Source of the DNA: an uncultured Oscillospiraceae bacterium
Lineage (GTDB): Bacteria > Bacillota > Clostridia > Oscillospirales > Oscillospiraceae
DNA length: 64,000 bases
Direction of reading: 5' to 3'
Assembly (NCBI GenBank): GCA_934597255.1
Contig: CAKTQV010000001.1
Coordinates: forward strand, 265,550 to 329,549
The notes below the pieces were generated by a model. That model did not search any database. It was not told the origin of the DNA and worked only from the letters and a program-made list of their open reading frames with translations. A program made the position numbers and the translations under genes. Below, piece by piece: positions 16,354 to 25,725 of this stretch (position 1 is the first letter of the stretch; the number at the start of each line of letters is the position of its first letter).

Positions 16354-19230
16354 TCACTTGAGCTCCAGCTCCGGGTAGCGCAGCAGCGCGGCGCGCGTGA
16401 ATTTGGCCATCTCCGGCGGAAGCTCGCCGTTCGATTCGCCGAGATCGCATTCAAATTCCCGTCCGCCGAAGCGCACGAGAACGCGCAGGCCGCTGAGCGG
16501 CAGAAAGCCCTGATTCGGGCCCTGTTCAAAGCTTTCGCGGTCGGCGAACATGGTCCACTTGTCGCGGTACGGCGCGCTCGACCACGGGCAGAAGGTTGCG
16601 CAGTTGCCGCACTCGTTGCATTGCCAGTCCAGATGCAGGATCTGGATGCGCCCGTCGACGACAAGGGAAACATTGGCGCGGTTCGGGCACACGTCCACGC
16701 AGTTTTCGCACACCGTGGCGCACTCCAGGCAGCGCTCTGCGGCCGGCCCGCCGTCGGGGAACACGCCCTTGCGTGCGCGGGCAGTATCCGGGGCGCCCGC
16801 GGCGTTCAGCGCGGCGTATTTTTCAAAGTCTGCGCCGGCGATGGCCCTGGCGGCGCGTGCCGCGCCCGCGATGGCCTGCACGATGGTGGAGGGGCCGGAC
16901 GCGCCGTCGCCGGCCAGATAGATGTGCGGCGCGGCCATGCCGTCGGCGCCGACGATGGCGCGGCCCTTTTCGTCCACGGGGATGCCCAGCGCCTGATACA
17001 GCGCCGTGTCCGTCCGTTCGCCGACGGCGGCGATGACGCAGGCGGCGTCGATGTATTCGTATTCGCCGGTGGCGACGGGGCTGCGGCGGCCGGAGGCGTC
17101 CGGTTCGCCGAGTACCATTTTCTCGCACTTGAGCTTTTTGCCCTCGATGGCGACGGGGGACAGCAGCGGGCGGAATTCCACGCCGTCGTCCAGCGCCATT
17201 TTCAGCTCCTCCTCGTCTGCGGGCATGCTGCGCATGTCGCGGCGATACACGAGCGTGACCTTTTTCACGCCGGTGCAGCGCTTGGCGGCGCGGGCGGCGT
17301 CCATGGCGGTGTTGCCGCCGCCGATCACGGCGACGCTCCGGCCCGGGATGCACCAGAGAGGGTGCTTTTTGTAGGCGGACAGGAATTCAAGCACATCGCG
17401 CGCCTGGCCGCCCTCCAGCGGGAGAGGGCCGGGGATCCACGCGCCCGTGCACACGAGAACGTCGTCAAATCCCGTCAGCTGTTCGGCGGAGCGTATCTCC
17501 GTGCCGTAGCGGAATTTTACGCCGAGTCCGGCGCAGAGCATCGCGTCCTTTTCCACCGTTTCCGTCGAGATGCGGAAGGAGGGGATGACGTGGCGGACGA
17601 TGCCGCCGGGCTTGAGCGTTTTTTCAAACACGGTCACGCTGCAGCCGCAGCGCGCCAGGAAATAGGCGCCGGCCAGACCGGCGGGACCGGCTCCGACGAC
17701 GGCGACCTTCTTTCCGCCGGAGGGCAGATCCGCGCGCGCCAGCCGCGCGAGAAATTCGCCGTAGGCCCGGCTCGTCGCCTCCAGCTTGCAGCCGCGGATG
17801 TCCACGGCGCCGTCGTAGAAGCTGCGGGTGCAGCGGCTCATGCAGGGGTGGGCGCAGATGGTGCCGGTGATGTTCGGCAGGGGATTGCGCTCGCAGATCA
17901 GCTCGAGCGCCTGCAGATATTTGCCCTCGTTCACGAGCCGGATGTAGGCGGGGATGTCCTGATGGATGGGGCAGCCCTCGCGGCAGGGGGCGAAGAAGCA
18001 GTCCATCAGCGGGACCTGCTCGGGTATCTTGCGGCTGGGAACGGGCTTGATGGGCTTGCGGTACCAGGGGTCGGTCAGCGCGCCGGCGGCCAGAGCCGTG
18101 ACGGCGGGGACGGAAACGCCGGCGAAGCGGGCGTAGGGCTCCTGATCCAGAAGCGACGCGATCTGCTCCATGCGGTTGTAGCCGCCGGGGCGCAGCACAT
18201 TCGTGGCCATGGTGATGGGCCAGATGCCGGCGCGGAACAGCGCGGCGGCGGAGTGGACGTCTGCGCCGCCGGAATAGCTGATGCGCAGCGCGCCGTCAAA
18301 CTCGGCGCTGATGCGCCGGGCCAGCTCGATCGTGAGCGGGAAGAGCGCGCGGCCGGACATGTACATCTCCTCGCTGGGAAGCTCTCCGGCCCGGACGTCC
18401 ACAGGGAAGGTGTTCGTGAGCTTGAGACCGAATTCCACGCCCTTCTCGTCGGCCAGCGCCTGCAGCCGCCGGAACATGGGCACGGCGTCGGCCCACTGAA
18501 GATCCTCGAGGAAATGGTGGTCGTCAAAGGCGATGTAGCTGTAGCCGAGCTCGTCGAGCGTTTTGCGCGCGAAATCGTAGCCGAGCAGCGTGGGGTTGCA
18601 CTTGATGAAGGTGTTCAGCCCCTTCTCGCCGATGAGATAGTCCGCGATGCGCTCGATCTCGTCCGGCGGGCAGCCGTGCAGCGTGGAGATGGTGACGGAA
18701 TCGGACACGCCCGCCGCGCGCAGCCCCTCGATGAACGCGTCGATCTTCTCCGAGCGGATGCCGTCGAGATTGTAGCCGACGGACATGTTGAACACAAAGC
18801 CGTCGGGGCTGCCGAGACCGTATTTTTCGGAGATCACCTTCAGGACCTTCCATGCCTTGATGTATTCGTCCATCGCGGCCGGAACGGTCAGCTCCGTGCT
18901 CCATTCGCAGTTGTAGCCCTCGTCGTCCGCCTTGATGCACGGGCGGCTGATGCACGCGGCCAGCTCCTCGCCGTCCATGATCTGAACGGTTTTCAGCTCA
19001 AAAAAGCGGCTGCCGGCGGCGTAGGCCGCAATGATGTTCTGGGCGAGCTGGGTGTTCGGGCCGGCAGCCGGGCCGAACGGCGTTTCGAGCTGCCCGGTGA
19101 AGATGGGCAGACGCTTGCTCCCGGCCTTGTAGATGTGGCTGACGCCGAAGATCGTCCCGCGCGTCTCGTACTCGCGGCACACGCGGTACAGAAGCTGCTC
19201 GTAGGGTATCCCGGTCATTTTTTCACTCAT
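16354..19230 (-). CDS. ygfK: YgfK, flavin/iron-sulfur oxidoreductase subunit
   Basis: A 958-residue multidomain protein annotated in E. coli as putative selenate reductase subunit. Order: a dihydroorotate-dehydrogenase-like barrel (about 1-400; GPAAGPNTQLAQN, FNMSVGYNLDG, KLTNTFPVD), then a GltD-like module. The GltD-like module has cysteines in FAPCREGCPIHQDIP and CAHPCMSRCTRS, an FAD-binding VVGAGPAGLAGAY and an NAD(P)-binding VIGGGNTAMDAARAAKR. A C-terminal ferredoxin-like segment follows, with CLECATVCENCVDVCP and CNECGNCATFCPW. It likely moves electrons from NAD(P)H through flavin and Fe-S clusters to a partner hydroxylase/reductase, which is not in the window. The ATG at 19230 overlaps the ssnA stop by four bases. 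Confidence 0.93.
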   Translation of the reverse strand: MSEKMTGIPYEQLLYRVCREYETRGTIFGVSHIYKAGSKRLPIFTGQLETPFGPAAGPNTQLAQNIIAAYAAGSRFFELKTVQIMDGEELAACISRPCIKADDEGYNCEWSTELTVPAAMDEYIKAWKVLKVISEKYGLGSPDGFVFNMSVGYNLDGIRSEKIDAFIEGLRAAGVSDSVTISTLHGCPPDEIERIADYLIGEKGLNTFIKCNPTLLGYDFARKTLDELGYSYIAFDDHHFLEDLQWADAVPMFRRLQALADEKGVEFGLKLTNTFPVDVRAGELPSEEMYMSGRALFPLTIELARRISAEFDGALRISYSGGADVHSAAALFRAGIWPITMATNVLRPGGYNRMEQIASLLDQEPYARFAGVSVPAVTALAAGALTDPWYRKPIKPVPSRKIPEQVPLMDCFFAPCREGCPIHQDIPAYIRLVNEGKYLQALELICERNPLPNITGTICAHPCMSRCTRSFYDGAVDIRGCKLEATSRAYGEFLARLARADLPSGGKKVAVVGAGPAGLAGAYFLARCGCSVTVFEKTLKPGGIVRHVIPSFRISTETVEKDAMLCAGLGVKFRYGTEIRSAEQLTGFDDVLVCTGAWIPGPLPLEGGQARDVLEFLSAYKKHPLWCIPGRSVAVIGGGNTAMDAARAAKRCTGVKKVTLVYRRDMRSMPADEEELKMALDDGVEFRPLLSPVAIEGKKLKCEKMVLGEPDASGRRSPVATGEYEYIDAACVIAAVGERTDTALYQALGIPVDEKGRAIVGADGMAAPHIYLAGDGASGPSTIVQAIAGAARAARAIAGADFEKYAALNAAGAPDTARARKGVFPDGGPAAERCLECATVCENCVDVCPNRANVSLVVDGRIQILHLDWQCNECGNCATFCPWSSAPYRDKWTMFADRESFEQGPNQGFLPLSGLRVLVRFGGREFECDLGESNGELPPEMAKFTRAALLRYPELELK

Positions 19231-20558
19231 GGATTCAGTTCCCCCCAAAGTCTGCAGGCCGCCTCGTACACGCGGCTGTTCATCTCATGCTCGTCGAAGC
19301 CGACGAATTCGCGGTCCTTCATGCGCACCTGCCCGTCGACGACGGTGTGGATGCAATTGTGGCCCTGGAAGCCGAAGATCATGTGGCCGTCGGCGTTCTC
19401 GTCGGAAAACGGCGTGAAGGGCCGGTAGTCGAAAACGGCGACGTCCGCCGCCGCGCCCGGGCGGAGCACGCCCAGCGGCTTTTTGAAATAGCGGCCGGCC
19501 ATTTTCGCGTTGTTTTCAAACAGCATACCCGTCGCCTCGCACCAGCCGACGTTGGGGCGGCCGGCGTTGTGGCGCTGGATGATAAGCTCGACCTTGAGGC
19601 TTTCGAGCATGTCGTGGGTGTAGGCGTCCGTGCCGAGGCCGACCAGAATGCCTTTCTCGAACATTTTCAGGACCGGCGCGACGCCGACGGCGTTGCCCAT
19701 GTTCGATTCCGGATTCGTCACGCACATGGTGTTCGTCTGCGCGATCACGTCCAGCTCGTCGTCCGTCAGATGGATGCAGTGGCCCAGAATGGTCTTTTCG
19801 CCCAGAATGCCGTTTTTGGCCAGCCGGTCGATCGGCCGCATGCCGTAGCGGTTCCAGCTGTCCTCCATGTCGGTGTGGCCCTCGCAGACGTGGATGTGAT
19901 AGCCGGTGAGCCCGGCGTTCGCCGCGGCCATCTTTTCAAACGTGCGGTCCGAGATGGTGAACAGCGCGTGGCCGCCGAACATGGCCTTGAGCATATCGTC
20001 CTCGTGCTCATGGCACCAGCGGGCAAAATCGGCGTTTTCGCGGATGCCCTCGTCGCACTTGGCCTCGCCGTCGCGCTCGGAAACCTCGTAGCACAGGCAG
20101 GCGCGCACGCCGATCTTCTTCGTCTCCTCGGCGATGGCGAACAGGCTGCCGGGGATTTCGCCGTAGCTGGCGTGGTGATCGAAGATGGTCGTGACGCCGT
20201 TGCGCAGGGATTCCATGGCCGTGATGACGGCGCTGGCGCGCGTGCCCTCAAGATCGAGATGGCGGTCGATGTTCCACCACATGCCGTCGAGCACCTGGTA
20301 GAACGTGTGCGGATCGTAGCCCCGGATGGAAAGACCGCGGGCCAGCCCCGAGTAGATGTGGGTGTGCGTGTTGATCAGGCCGGGCATGATGACGCCGCCG
20401 TGGGCGTCGAGGTACTCCGCGTGCGGGTACTGCGCGCGAAGCTGCGCCGTGCCGCCGAGCGCGGCGATCGTTTCGCCGTCGCACAAAACGGCGCCGTCGG
20501 TCAGATAGGGCATGGATGGGTCCCGCGTGAGGACCTTTCCGTTTCCGATGATGAGCAT
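19227..20558 (-). CDS. ssnA: SsnA-type amidohydrolase
   Basis: Metal-dependent aminohydrolase of the TIM-barrel amidohydrolase superfamily (443 residues; E. coli SsnA has 442). The metal motif is GLINTHTHIYSGLARG (near residue 65). Further ligands are in TGYHIHVCEGHTD and TILGHCIHLTDDE, and the Asp is in VGLGTDAYTHD. The family deaminates or hydrolyses heterocycles and belongs to the ygeW-ygfK-ssnA gene group. GGAGGTGTCAT precedes the ATG at 20558. First gene of the five-gene leftward operon. Confidence 0.93.
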   Translation of the reverse strand: MLIIGNGKVLTRDPSMPYLTDGAVLCDGETIAALGGTAQLRAQYPHAEYLDAHGGVIMPGLINTHTHIYSGLARGLSIRGYDPHTFYQVLDGMWWNIDRHLDLEGTRASAVITAMESLRNGVTTIFDHHASYGEIPGSLFAIAEETKKIGVRACLCYEVSERDGEAKCDEGIRENADFARWCHEHEDDMLKAMFGGHALFTISDRTFEKMAAANAGLTGYHIHVCEGHTDMEDSWNRYGMRPIDRLAKNGILGEKTILGHCIHLTDDELDVIAQTNTMCVTNPESNMGNAVGVAPVLKMFEKGILVGLGTDAYTHDMLESLKVELIIQRHNAGRPNVGWCEATGMLFENNAKMAGRYFKKPLGVLRPGAAADVAVFDYRPFTPFSDENADGHMIFGFQGHNCIHTVVDGQVRMKDREFVGFDEHEMNSRVYEAACRLWGELNP

Positions 20559-20643
20559 ATGACACCTCCGCAAAATGAAAATACGCGCGGACGGCGGCCA
20601 TGCCGCAGCCCGTGCGCAAGGCACTCCTTTTCAGCTTGTTTTC

Positions 20644-20672
20644 AATATACCATGGCCGCGGCGAACATTCAA
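20644..20672 (-). promoter_or_regulatory. Promoter of ssnA-ygfK-ygeY-ygeW-ridA
   Basis: Minus strand TTGAAT (20667-20672), 17-base spacer, TATATT (20644-20649). It gives a leader of about 80 bases. The promoters here and at 20702 are divergent and only 30 bases apart, so a shared regulator is possible. Confidence 0.7.
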
Positions 20673-20701
20673 CAACAGAATATAAATAAATAATAATATT
20701 T

Positions 20702-20729
20702 TTGAAATTCCGGCGGTGTATGCTATAAT
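20702..20729 (+). promoter_or_regulatory. Promoter placing transcription start at the 20736 ATG
   Basis: TTGAAA (20702-20707), 16-base spacer, perfect TATAAT (20724-20729). A start seven bases past the -10 falls on the A of the ATG at 20736. Confidence 0.72.
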
Positions 20730-20735
20730 GCCGGT

Positions 20736-21014
20736 ATGGAAAACAAAAAGGGATCGGATGCCGGCCGGCGGCGCTTTTTTGCCATTCTGGCTTCGCCGTC
20801 GCTCGCCCTGCATCACACGCACACGACGCCGGCGCTGGAACTGGCTTATCTGCGGCGCATCGGGCTGACGAAAAGCGAAGCGGACGATTTTCTCGCGCTT
20901 ATGTGCGAACGCGGCTGTCTGGACGACGGCGCGCGCTCTCTGCTGGAGGGCGGGGGCGATCCGGCGGCGCAGGCGCGGCGGCTGCTGGCCGGCCGCGGGA
21001 CAGAGGAAAACTGA
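20736..21014 (+). CDS. Small protein of unknown function, probably leaderless
   Basis: The 92-residue product is Ala/Leu/Arg-rich with helical stretches (LTKSEADDFLALMCERGCLDD) and no recognisable family or membrane segment. The ATG lies seven bases after a perfect TATAAT, and no Shine-Dalgarno fits between, so the mRNA would start at or next to the start codon. The lipoprotein gene at 21096 follows after 81 bases and is probably co-transcribed. It may instead be a transcribed leader; coding quality is reasonable but not decisive. Confidence 0.55.
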   Translation: MENKKGSDAGRRRFFAILASPSLALHHTHTTPALELAYLRRIGLTKSEADDFLALMCERGCLDDGARSLLEGGGDPAAQARRLLAGRGTEEN

Positions 21015-21095
21015 GCGGGCGGGGAGGGCGCGAAGCCCTTTCCGTCCCAAAGGCCCGTGTGCGGGCCGCCATGTGGAAAAGGAATACATCGGATC

Positions 21096-22826
21096 ATGAA
21101 AAAAGTCATTGCAGTTTTATGTCTGCTCGCGCTGGCGGCGGGACTGAGCGCCTGCGGAAACAAGGACGGCGGCGATACGCCGGCGGACGGGACGGCGGGG
21201 GATTTCTGCGTCGCCGTGGGCGAGGCGCCGGACGGTCTCAATCCCTTCGCCGCGGAAAGCGGGATATCCGCCGAGCTGTTCCGTCTGGTCTACGACCCGC
21301 TGTGGCGCATGAACGAGGAGCATCAGCCGGAAAACTGCCTTGTGGACAGCTATGACACGTCCAGCGACGGACTGACCTGGACGATCCGGCTGCGGCAGGA
21401 CGTGACGTTTTCCGACGGCACGCCGCTGAAGAGCACGGACGTGAAATTCTCCTGGGAGCTGTTCCGCCAGTACAGCGTGGACGAGGCGCGCCGCTTTGAC
21501 GGCATCGTTTCCATCAAATGCCCGGACGACTGGACCGTCGTGATCACGACGAGCTTTGTCAAGGGAGACATGATGTACGGCGAGGTGCCCATCCTGCCGG
21601 AGCATATCTGGAGCGCTTACAGCGACGCGCCCGCCTCCATGGACAACCGCGCCATGATCGGCAGCGGCCCGTTTGTCTACCGGGCGCCGGAGCTCGCCCC
21701 CGGCGAGACGCAGCAGGAATGGGCGCTTGAGGCGCGCGCGGATTATTTTGCCGGCCGCGCAAAGCTGCAGACGCTGCGCTTCCGCTGCTATGAATCGGCG
21801 GTCTCGGCGGCCGACGCGCTGGCGGACGGACTGGTGGACGCGTGCATGGATCTGACGGACGTGCAGCTTTTCTCGCTGTCGGGCTCCTACGGCGTGGAGA
21901 GCTTCGCGGTGCAGGGGCCGGGGCGCGGCTGGTGCGAGCTGATGATGAACATGAGCTCCGGCGCGCTGGCGGACAGCGTCGTGCGCGAGGCGATCCTGTA
22001 CGGGCTGGATCGCGAGCAGATCTTCTCGATGGGCTTCGGGAGCGTGGGCGTGTACGGCGACGGCTTCATTGAGCCGGGCTCGCCGTTTTATCTCGGCGCG
22101 CCGACGCGCTACGGCTTCGATCTGACCAAGTCGGCGGCGCTGCTGGCCTCGTCGCTGTATCAGGACTACGACGGCGACGACGTTCTGGAGTCGCGCGACA
22201 ACACCATGCAGCTTTCGTTCACGCTCTATTCCACGGACGACGTGTGGGCCACGGCGGCGGCGACGATCTTTGTGCGCGACATGGCGGAGATCGGCATCGA
22301 GATCGACTGGACGACGCTTTCGGAGAGCGAGCTGCGCAGCCGGTGCCGCGCGGACGGCGAGTGGGATCTGTGCCTTCTGCGGCGCAGCGGCAGCTTCGAC
22401 CCGCAGGACGAGGCGCGGCTGTACGCCGGCGGCGCATCGGAGAGCGGATGGCAGAGCGAGGAGTACGACGCGCTGTACGCGCAGCTCGTCAACTGCATCG
22501 ACCCGGTGCAGAAGGCGGAGCTGTGCCGGAGCCTGCAGAACGCGTTCATCGACAGCTATCCCGGCGCCGTGCTGGGCTACGGCTCGTCGGTGCAGGCCAT
22601 CCGGGCCGACCGCTGGACGGGGTATGAGGCGCTGGAGCGCTCGCTTGGCGGGCTGTTCGGAACGGGGTGCTGCCGGATATACATGGAGCTTGCGCCCGCC
22701 GGAAGCGAAACGGAGGAGCCGGCCGCGGAGCAGACGAGCCCGGAGCCGGCCGTCCCGGACGGGGACGAAACGCCCTCCGGCGCGGAAACGCCGCAGCCGA
22801 TGGCGACAGCGGTGCCGCTCGGATAA
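21096..22826 (+). CDS. Family-5 solute-binding lipoprotein (peptide/nickel type), orphan
   Basis: A 576-residue extracytoplasmic binding protein. The signal sequence ends in a lipobox (GLSAC, Cys at about residue 21). The fold of the DppA/OppA/NikA family is recognisable from LNPFAAESG, VYDPLWRM, DVTFSDGTPLKSTDVKFSWE and AILYGLDREQIF. A low-complexity Pro/Glu/Thr tail occupies the last 40 or so residues. No permease or ATPase of the Opp type is adjacent, so it must work with components elsewhere or act as a sensor. A hairpin at 22840-22880 follows. Confidence 0.88.
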   Translation: MKKVIAVLCLLALAAGLSACGNKDGGDTPADGTAGDFCVAVGEAPDGLNPFAAESGISAELFRLVYDPLWRMNEEHQPENCLVDSYDTSSDGLTWTIRLRQDVTFSDGTPLKSTDVKFSWELFRQYSVDEARRFDGIVSIKCPDDWTVVITTSFVKGDMMYGEVPILPEHIWSAYSDAPASMDNRAMIGSGPFVYRAPELAPGETQQEWALEARADYFAGRAKLQTLRFRCYESAVSAADALADGLVDACMDLTDVQLFSLSGSYGVESFAVQGPGRGWCELMMNMSSGALADSVVREAILYGLDREQIFSMGFGSVGVYGDGFIEPGSPFYLGAPTRYGFDLTKSAALLASSLYQDYDGDDVLESRDNTMQLSFTLYSTDDVWATAAATIFVRDMAEIGIEIDWTTLSESELRSRCRADGEWDLCLLRRSGSFDPQDEARLYAGGASESGWQSEEYDALYAQLVNCIDPVQKAELCRSLQNAFIDSYPGAVLGYGSSVQAIRADRWTGYEALERSLGGLFGTGCCRIYMELAPAGSETEEPAAEQTSPEPAVPDGDETPSGAETPQPMATAVPLG

Positions 22827-22839
22827 GTTTACATAATTA

Positions 22840-22880
22840 AAACGACCGGAGAAGGACAACATCCTCTCCGGCCGTTTTTT
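22840..22880 (+). terminator. Terminator after the binding-protein gene
   Basis: AACGaCCGGAGA...TCTCCGGcCGTT stem with a T6 run. It also faces the end of the leftward ABC permease gene at 22915. Confidence 0.85.
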
Positions 22881-22914
22881 GGTGGCGGGTTAATTTACAT
22901 AATATATTTTTATG

Positions 22915-23636
22915 TTACTTTCCCTTCAGCCGCCGGCCGAACTGCCAGACCGCCAGCGCGAACATCCCGAGCGCCCAGGCGAGCAGCACGGGGATGTCGG
23001 TCAGAAGGTTTTCGTAATTTCCGTTCAGAACGGCGCGTCCGGCATCCACGGCGTACCAGAAGGGGAGGATCTTCGCCGCGACCTCCATCCAGCGGCCGAT
23101 CAGCGACAGATCGAACCACATGCCGGAAAGCCATGTGGACAGCGTGACGAACAGGGAATAGACCGCGCCGATCTGCTTTTGTCCCAGCGACGCGCCGAGC
23201 AGCAGGCCGAACCCGATGTAAAACAGCGCCGCCGGAAGCATGGCCGCCAGACACAGCGCGAGCTTCGCGCTCCACCCGAGCCCCAGCACGGCCGCCGCGG
23301 CCAGAAACAGCGCGATCTGCAGCACCGCCAGCGGCAGCAGGGGAACGGCGTAGCCCGCGATCAGCTGCGCCGGGCGGATGGGCGCGGCGCAAAGGCGCGC
23401 AAAGAAGCTTGATTCACGGTCCGAGGCGATGAGCATCCCGCCGAACATGGACACGAACGAAAACGCGAAAATGACGATGCCGGGCGTGAAATTGGAAACG
23501 CTGTAAACGGCGGAGGGGATCTTGAACAGGCTGAACATCACCAGCAGCACCAGCGGGAATACCAGACAGAAAAACAGATTCAGTCCGTCGCGGCTCATCT
23601 CGCGCACGCAGCGGCCGGCAAAGGCTTTGAATTTTG

Positions 23637-23640
<4 letters not shown>
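22915..23640 (-). CDS. ABC-2 type exporter permease
   Basis: The 241-residue protein has about six membrane helices (LFFCLVFPLVLLVMFSLF, FTPGIVIFAFSFVSMFGG and others) and the ABC-2 pattern of drug/polysaccharide-type exporters. The GTG at 23640 overlaps the ATPase stop codon (GTGA), which is why I chose it over upstream starts. It pairs with the ATPase encoded just upstream. Substrate unknown. Confidence 0.9.
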
Positions 23641-24357
<717 letters not shown>

Positions 24358-24371
<14 letters not shown>

Positions 24372-24540
24372 GCGGCGTATACCCTCCTTTTCTGCGCCGC
24401 TGGCGGACACATTCCGTCAGCAGAAATTCGATCTGGCCGTTTACGGAACGAAAATCGTCCTCTGCCCAGCGCGCGAGTTCGTCATACAGCTTCGGCGACA
24501 GGCGCAGCAGAAGCTGCTTCTTTTCGCTCTTTTCCGCCAT
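24358..24540 (-). CDS. Arc/CopG-like ribbon-helix-helix protein
   Basis: The 60-residue basic protein has a short beta strand (KKQLLLRLSPKLYDELARWA) followed by two helices (FRSVNGQIEFLLTECVRQRR), the Arc/MetJ/CopG DNA-binding fold. It sits between the SPFH gene (three bases upstream) and the ABC ATPase (14-base overlap), so all four genes form one unit. Proteins of this fold bind tandem short palindromes as dimers of dimers, and such a site (25585-25606) lies on the operon promoter. Autoregulation is my inference. Confidence 0.85.
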
Positions 24541-24543
24541 GCG

Positions 24544-25563
24544 TCAATACAGGCTGCCGGAGTTGACGACGGGCTGCGCGTCGCGGTTGCCGCACAGGAC
24601 CACCAGCAGATTGGAGACCATCGCGGCCTTGCGCTCCTCGTCAAGCTGAACGACGTTGTTCTCGCCGAGACGCTCGAGCGCCATCTCCACCATGCCGACG
24701 GCGCCGTCGACGATCATTTTGCGCGCGTCGATGATGGCGCTGGCCTGCTGGCGCTGGAGCATGGACGCGGCGATCTCCGGCGCGTAGGCAAGATAGGTGA
24801 TGCGCGCCTCCAGGATCTCAAGGCCCGCCACATCCACCTTCTGCTGGATCTCGGCGCGGATGCGGTCGGCCACCTCCTGGCTCGACCCGCGCAGACTGCC
24901 CTCGTCGGCAAAGCCGTCGCCCGTCGTGTCCACGTTCGGGGCCACGTCGTACGGATAGATGCGGACGATGTTGCGCAGGGCGCTGTCGGTCTGGATGGAG
25001 AGGAACTCGACGTAGTTGTCGACGTTGAAAACCGCCTTGGCGGTGTTGACGATGCGCCAGATGACCACGATGCCGATCTCGATGGGGTTGCCGAGACAGT
25101 CGTTGATCTTCTGCTTGTTGTTGTCGAGCGTCATCACCTTCAGGGAGAGCTTGCGGTTCGGCAGCTCGGTGTTCACGGTGATCTCGGGCTGGCCGGGCAG
25201 CTTGACGCTGCTGGTCGAGCCGGTGGAGGGGCGCGTGCCCGCGGCGGGGTTGACGGCGGAGCAGAAGGGGTTGACGAAATAGAAGCCCTCGCCCTTGAGC
25301 GTTCCGATGTAGCGGCCGAACAGCGTCAGCACCATGGCCTCCTGGGGCTTGAGGACCTTCAGACCGGGCCAGGGCAGCCAGCCGACGCACAGGTATACGC
25401 ACGAAACGACCAGCAGGGCCACGCCCGCCGCCTTGTGCCGCTCCATCAGAAAGCCGGACAGAACGCACAGCCCCGCCGCCGCGAGATAAAGCAGGATGCT
25501 GACGATCAGAACGGCCATGCCGTTGCGCTTGCCGGTGAGTATTTTTTCCTCCGTGTTGTTCAT
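24544..25563 (-). CDS. SPFH/Band-7 domain membrane protein
   Basis: The 339-residue protein has two N-terminal membrane helices (MAVLIVSILLYLAAAGLCVL and GVALLVVSCVYLCVGWL). An SPFH (stomatin/prohibitin/flotillin) domain follows (LKPQEAMVLTLFGRYIGT, NPIEIGIVVIWRIVNTAKAV), and a helical region (RIRAEIQQKVDVAGLEILEARI) completes it. Such proteins form oligomeric membrane scaffolds. The association with a small ribbon-helix-helix protein and an ABC-2 exporter in one operon suggests a membrane-stress or export function, which is inference. GGAGGCTCCG precedes the ATG at 25563. Confidence 0.9.
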   Translation of the reverse strand: MNNTEEKILTGKRNGMAVLIVSILLYLAAAGLCVLSGFLMERHKAAGVALLVVSCVYLCVGWLPWPGLKVLKPQEAMVLTLFGRYIGTLKGEGFYFVNPFCSAVNPAAGTRPSTGSTSSVKLPGQPEITVNTELPNRKLSLKVMTLDNNKQKINDCLGNPIEIGIVVIWRIVNTAKAVFNVDNYVEFLSIQTDSALRNIVRIYPYDVAPNVDTTGDGFADEGSLRGSSQEVADRIRAEIQQKVDVAGLEILEARITYLAYAPEIAASMLQRQQASAIIDARKMIVDGAVGMVEMALERLGENNVVQLDEERKAAMVSNLLVVLCGNRDAQPVVNSGSLY

Positions 25564-25584
25564 ATCGGAGCCTCCTTGTATCTA

Positions 25585-25606
25585 TATGATATCATAATGA
25601 TATCAT
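25585..25606. promoter_or_regulatory. Tandem palindromic operator
   Basis: ATGATATCAT occurs twice, at 25586-25595 and 25597-25606. The centre-to-centre distance is 11 bp, one helical turn. It overlaps the -10 of the leftward SPFH promoter. Geometry fits a ribbon-helix-helix repressor. Confidence 0.7.
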
Positions 25607-25624
25607 CTTTTCGCCGCTTGTCAA
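25597..25624 (-). promoter_or_regulatory. Promoter of SPFH-RHH-ABC operon
   Basis: Minus strand TTGACA (25619-25624), 16-base spacer, TATCAT (25597-25602). The -10 is one half of the tandem palindrome described at 25585-25606. Confidence 0.72.
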
Positions 25625-25654
25625 GAGAAAAGCGCCCGGCTGTTCAGGCCGGCG

Positions 25655-25684
25655 TTGAAAGGGCGGCGTTCGGCATGGTATAAT
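25655..25684 (+). promoter_or_regulatory. Promoter of threonine-aldolase-like gene
   Basis: TTGAAA (25655-25660), 18-base spacer, TATAAT (25679-25684). Confidence 0.75.
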
Positions 25685-25725
25685 GGCCCGGCACGGAATA
25701 AAGAGCGACAGGGAGGGATTTTGAG

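Noticed and set aside
16234..19428. Very long open frame on the plus strand (over 1000 codons) opposite ygfK
   Set aside because: It is antisense to a clear ygfK gene. High GC leaves few stops in the opposite frame. Its product is repetitive Ala/Arg/Gly/His-rich with no domain. The same applies to the long plus-strand frames opposite nadE (2052-3692), glyS (4114-5493) and the flavin oxidoreductase (58058-60172), and to minus-strand frames opposite typA (7524-9455) and pnp (9941-12121).
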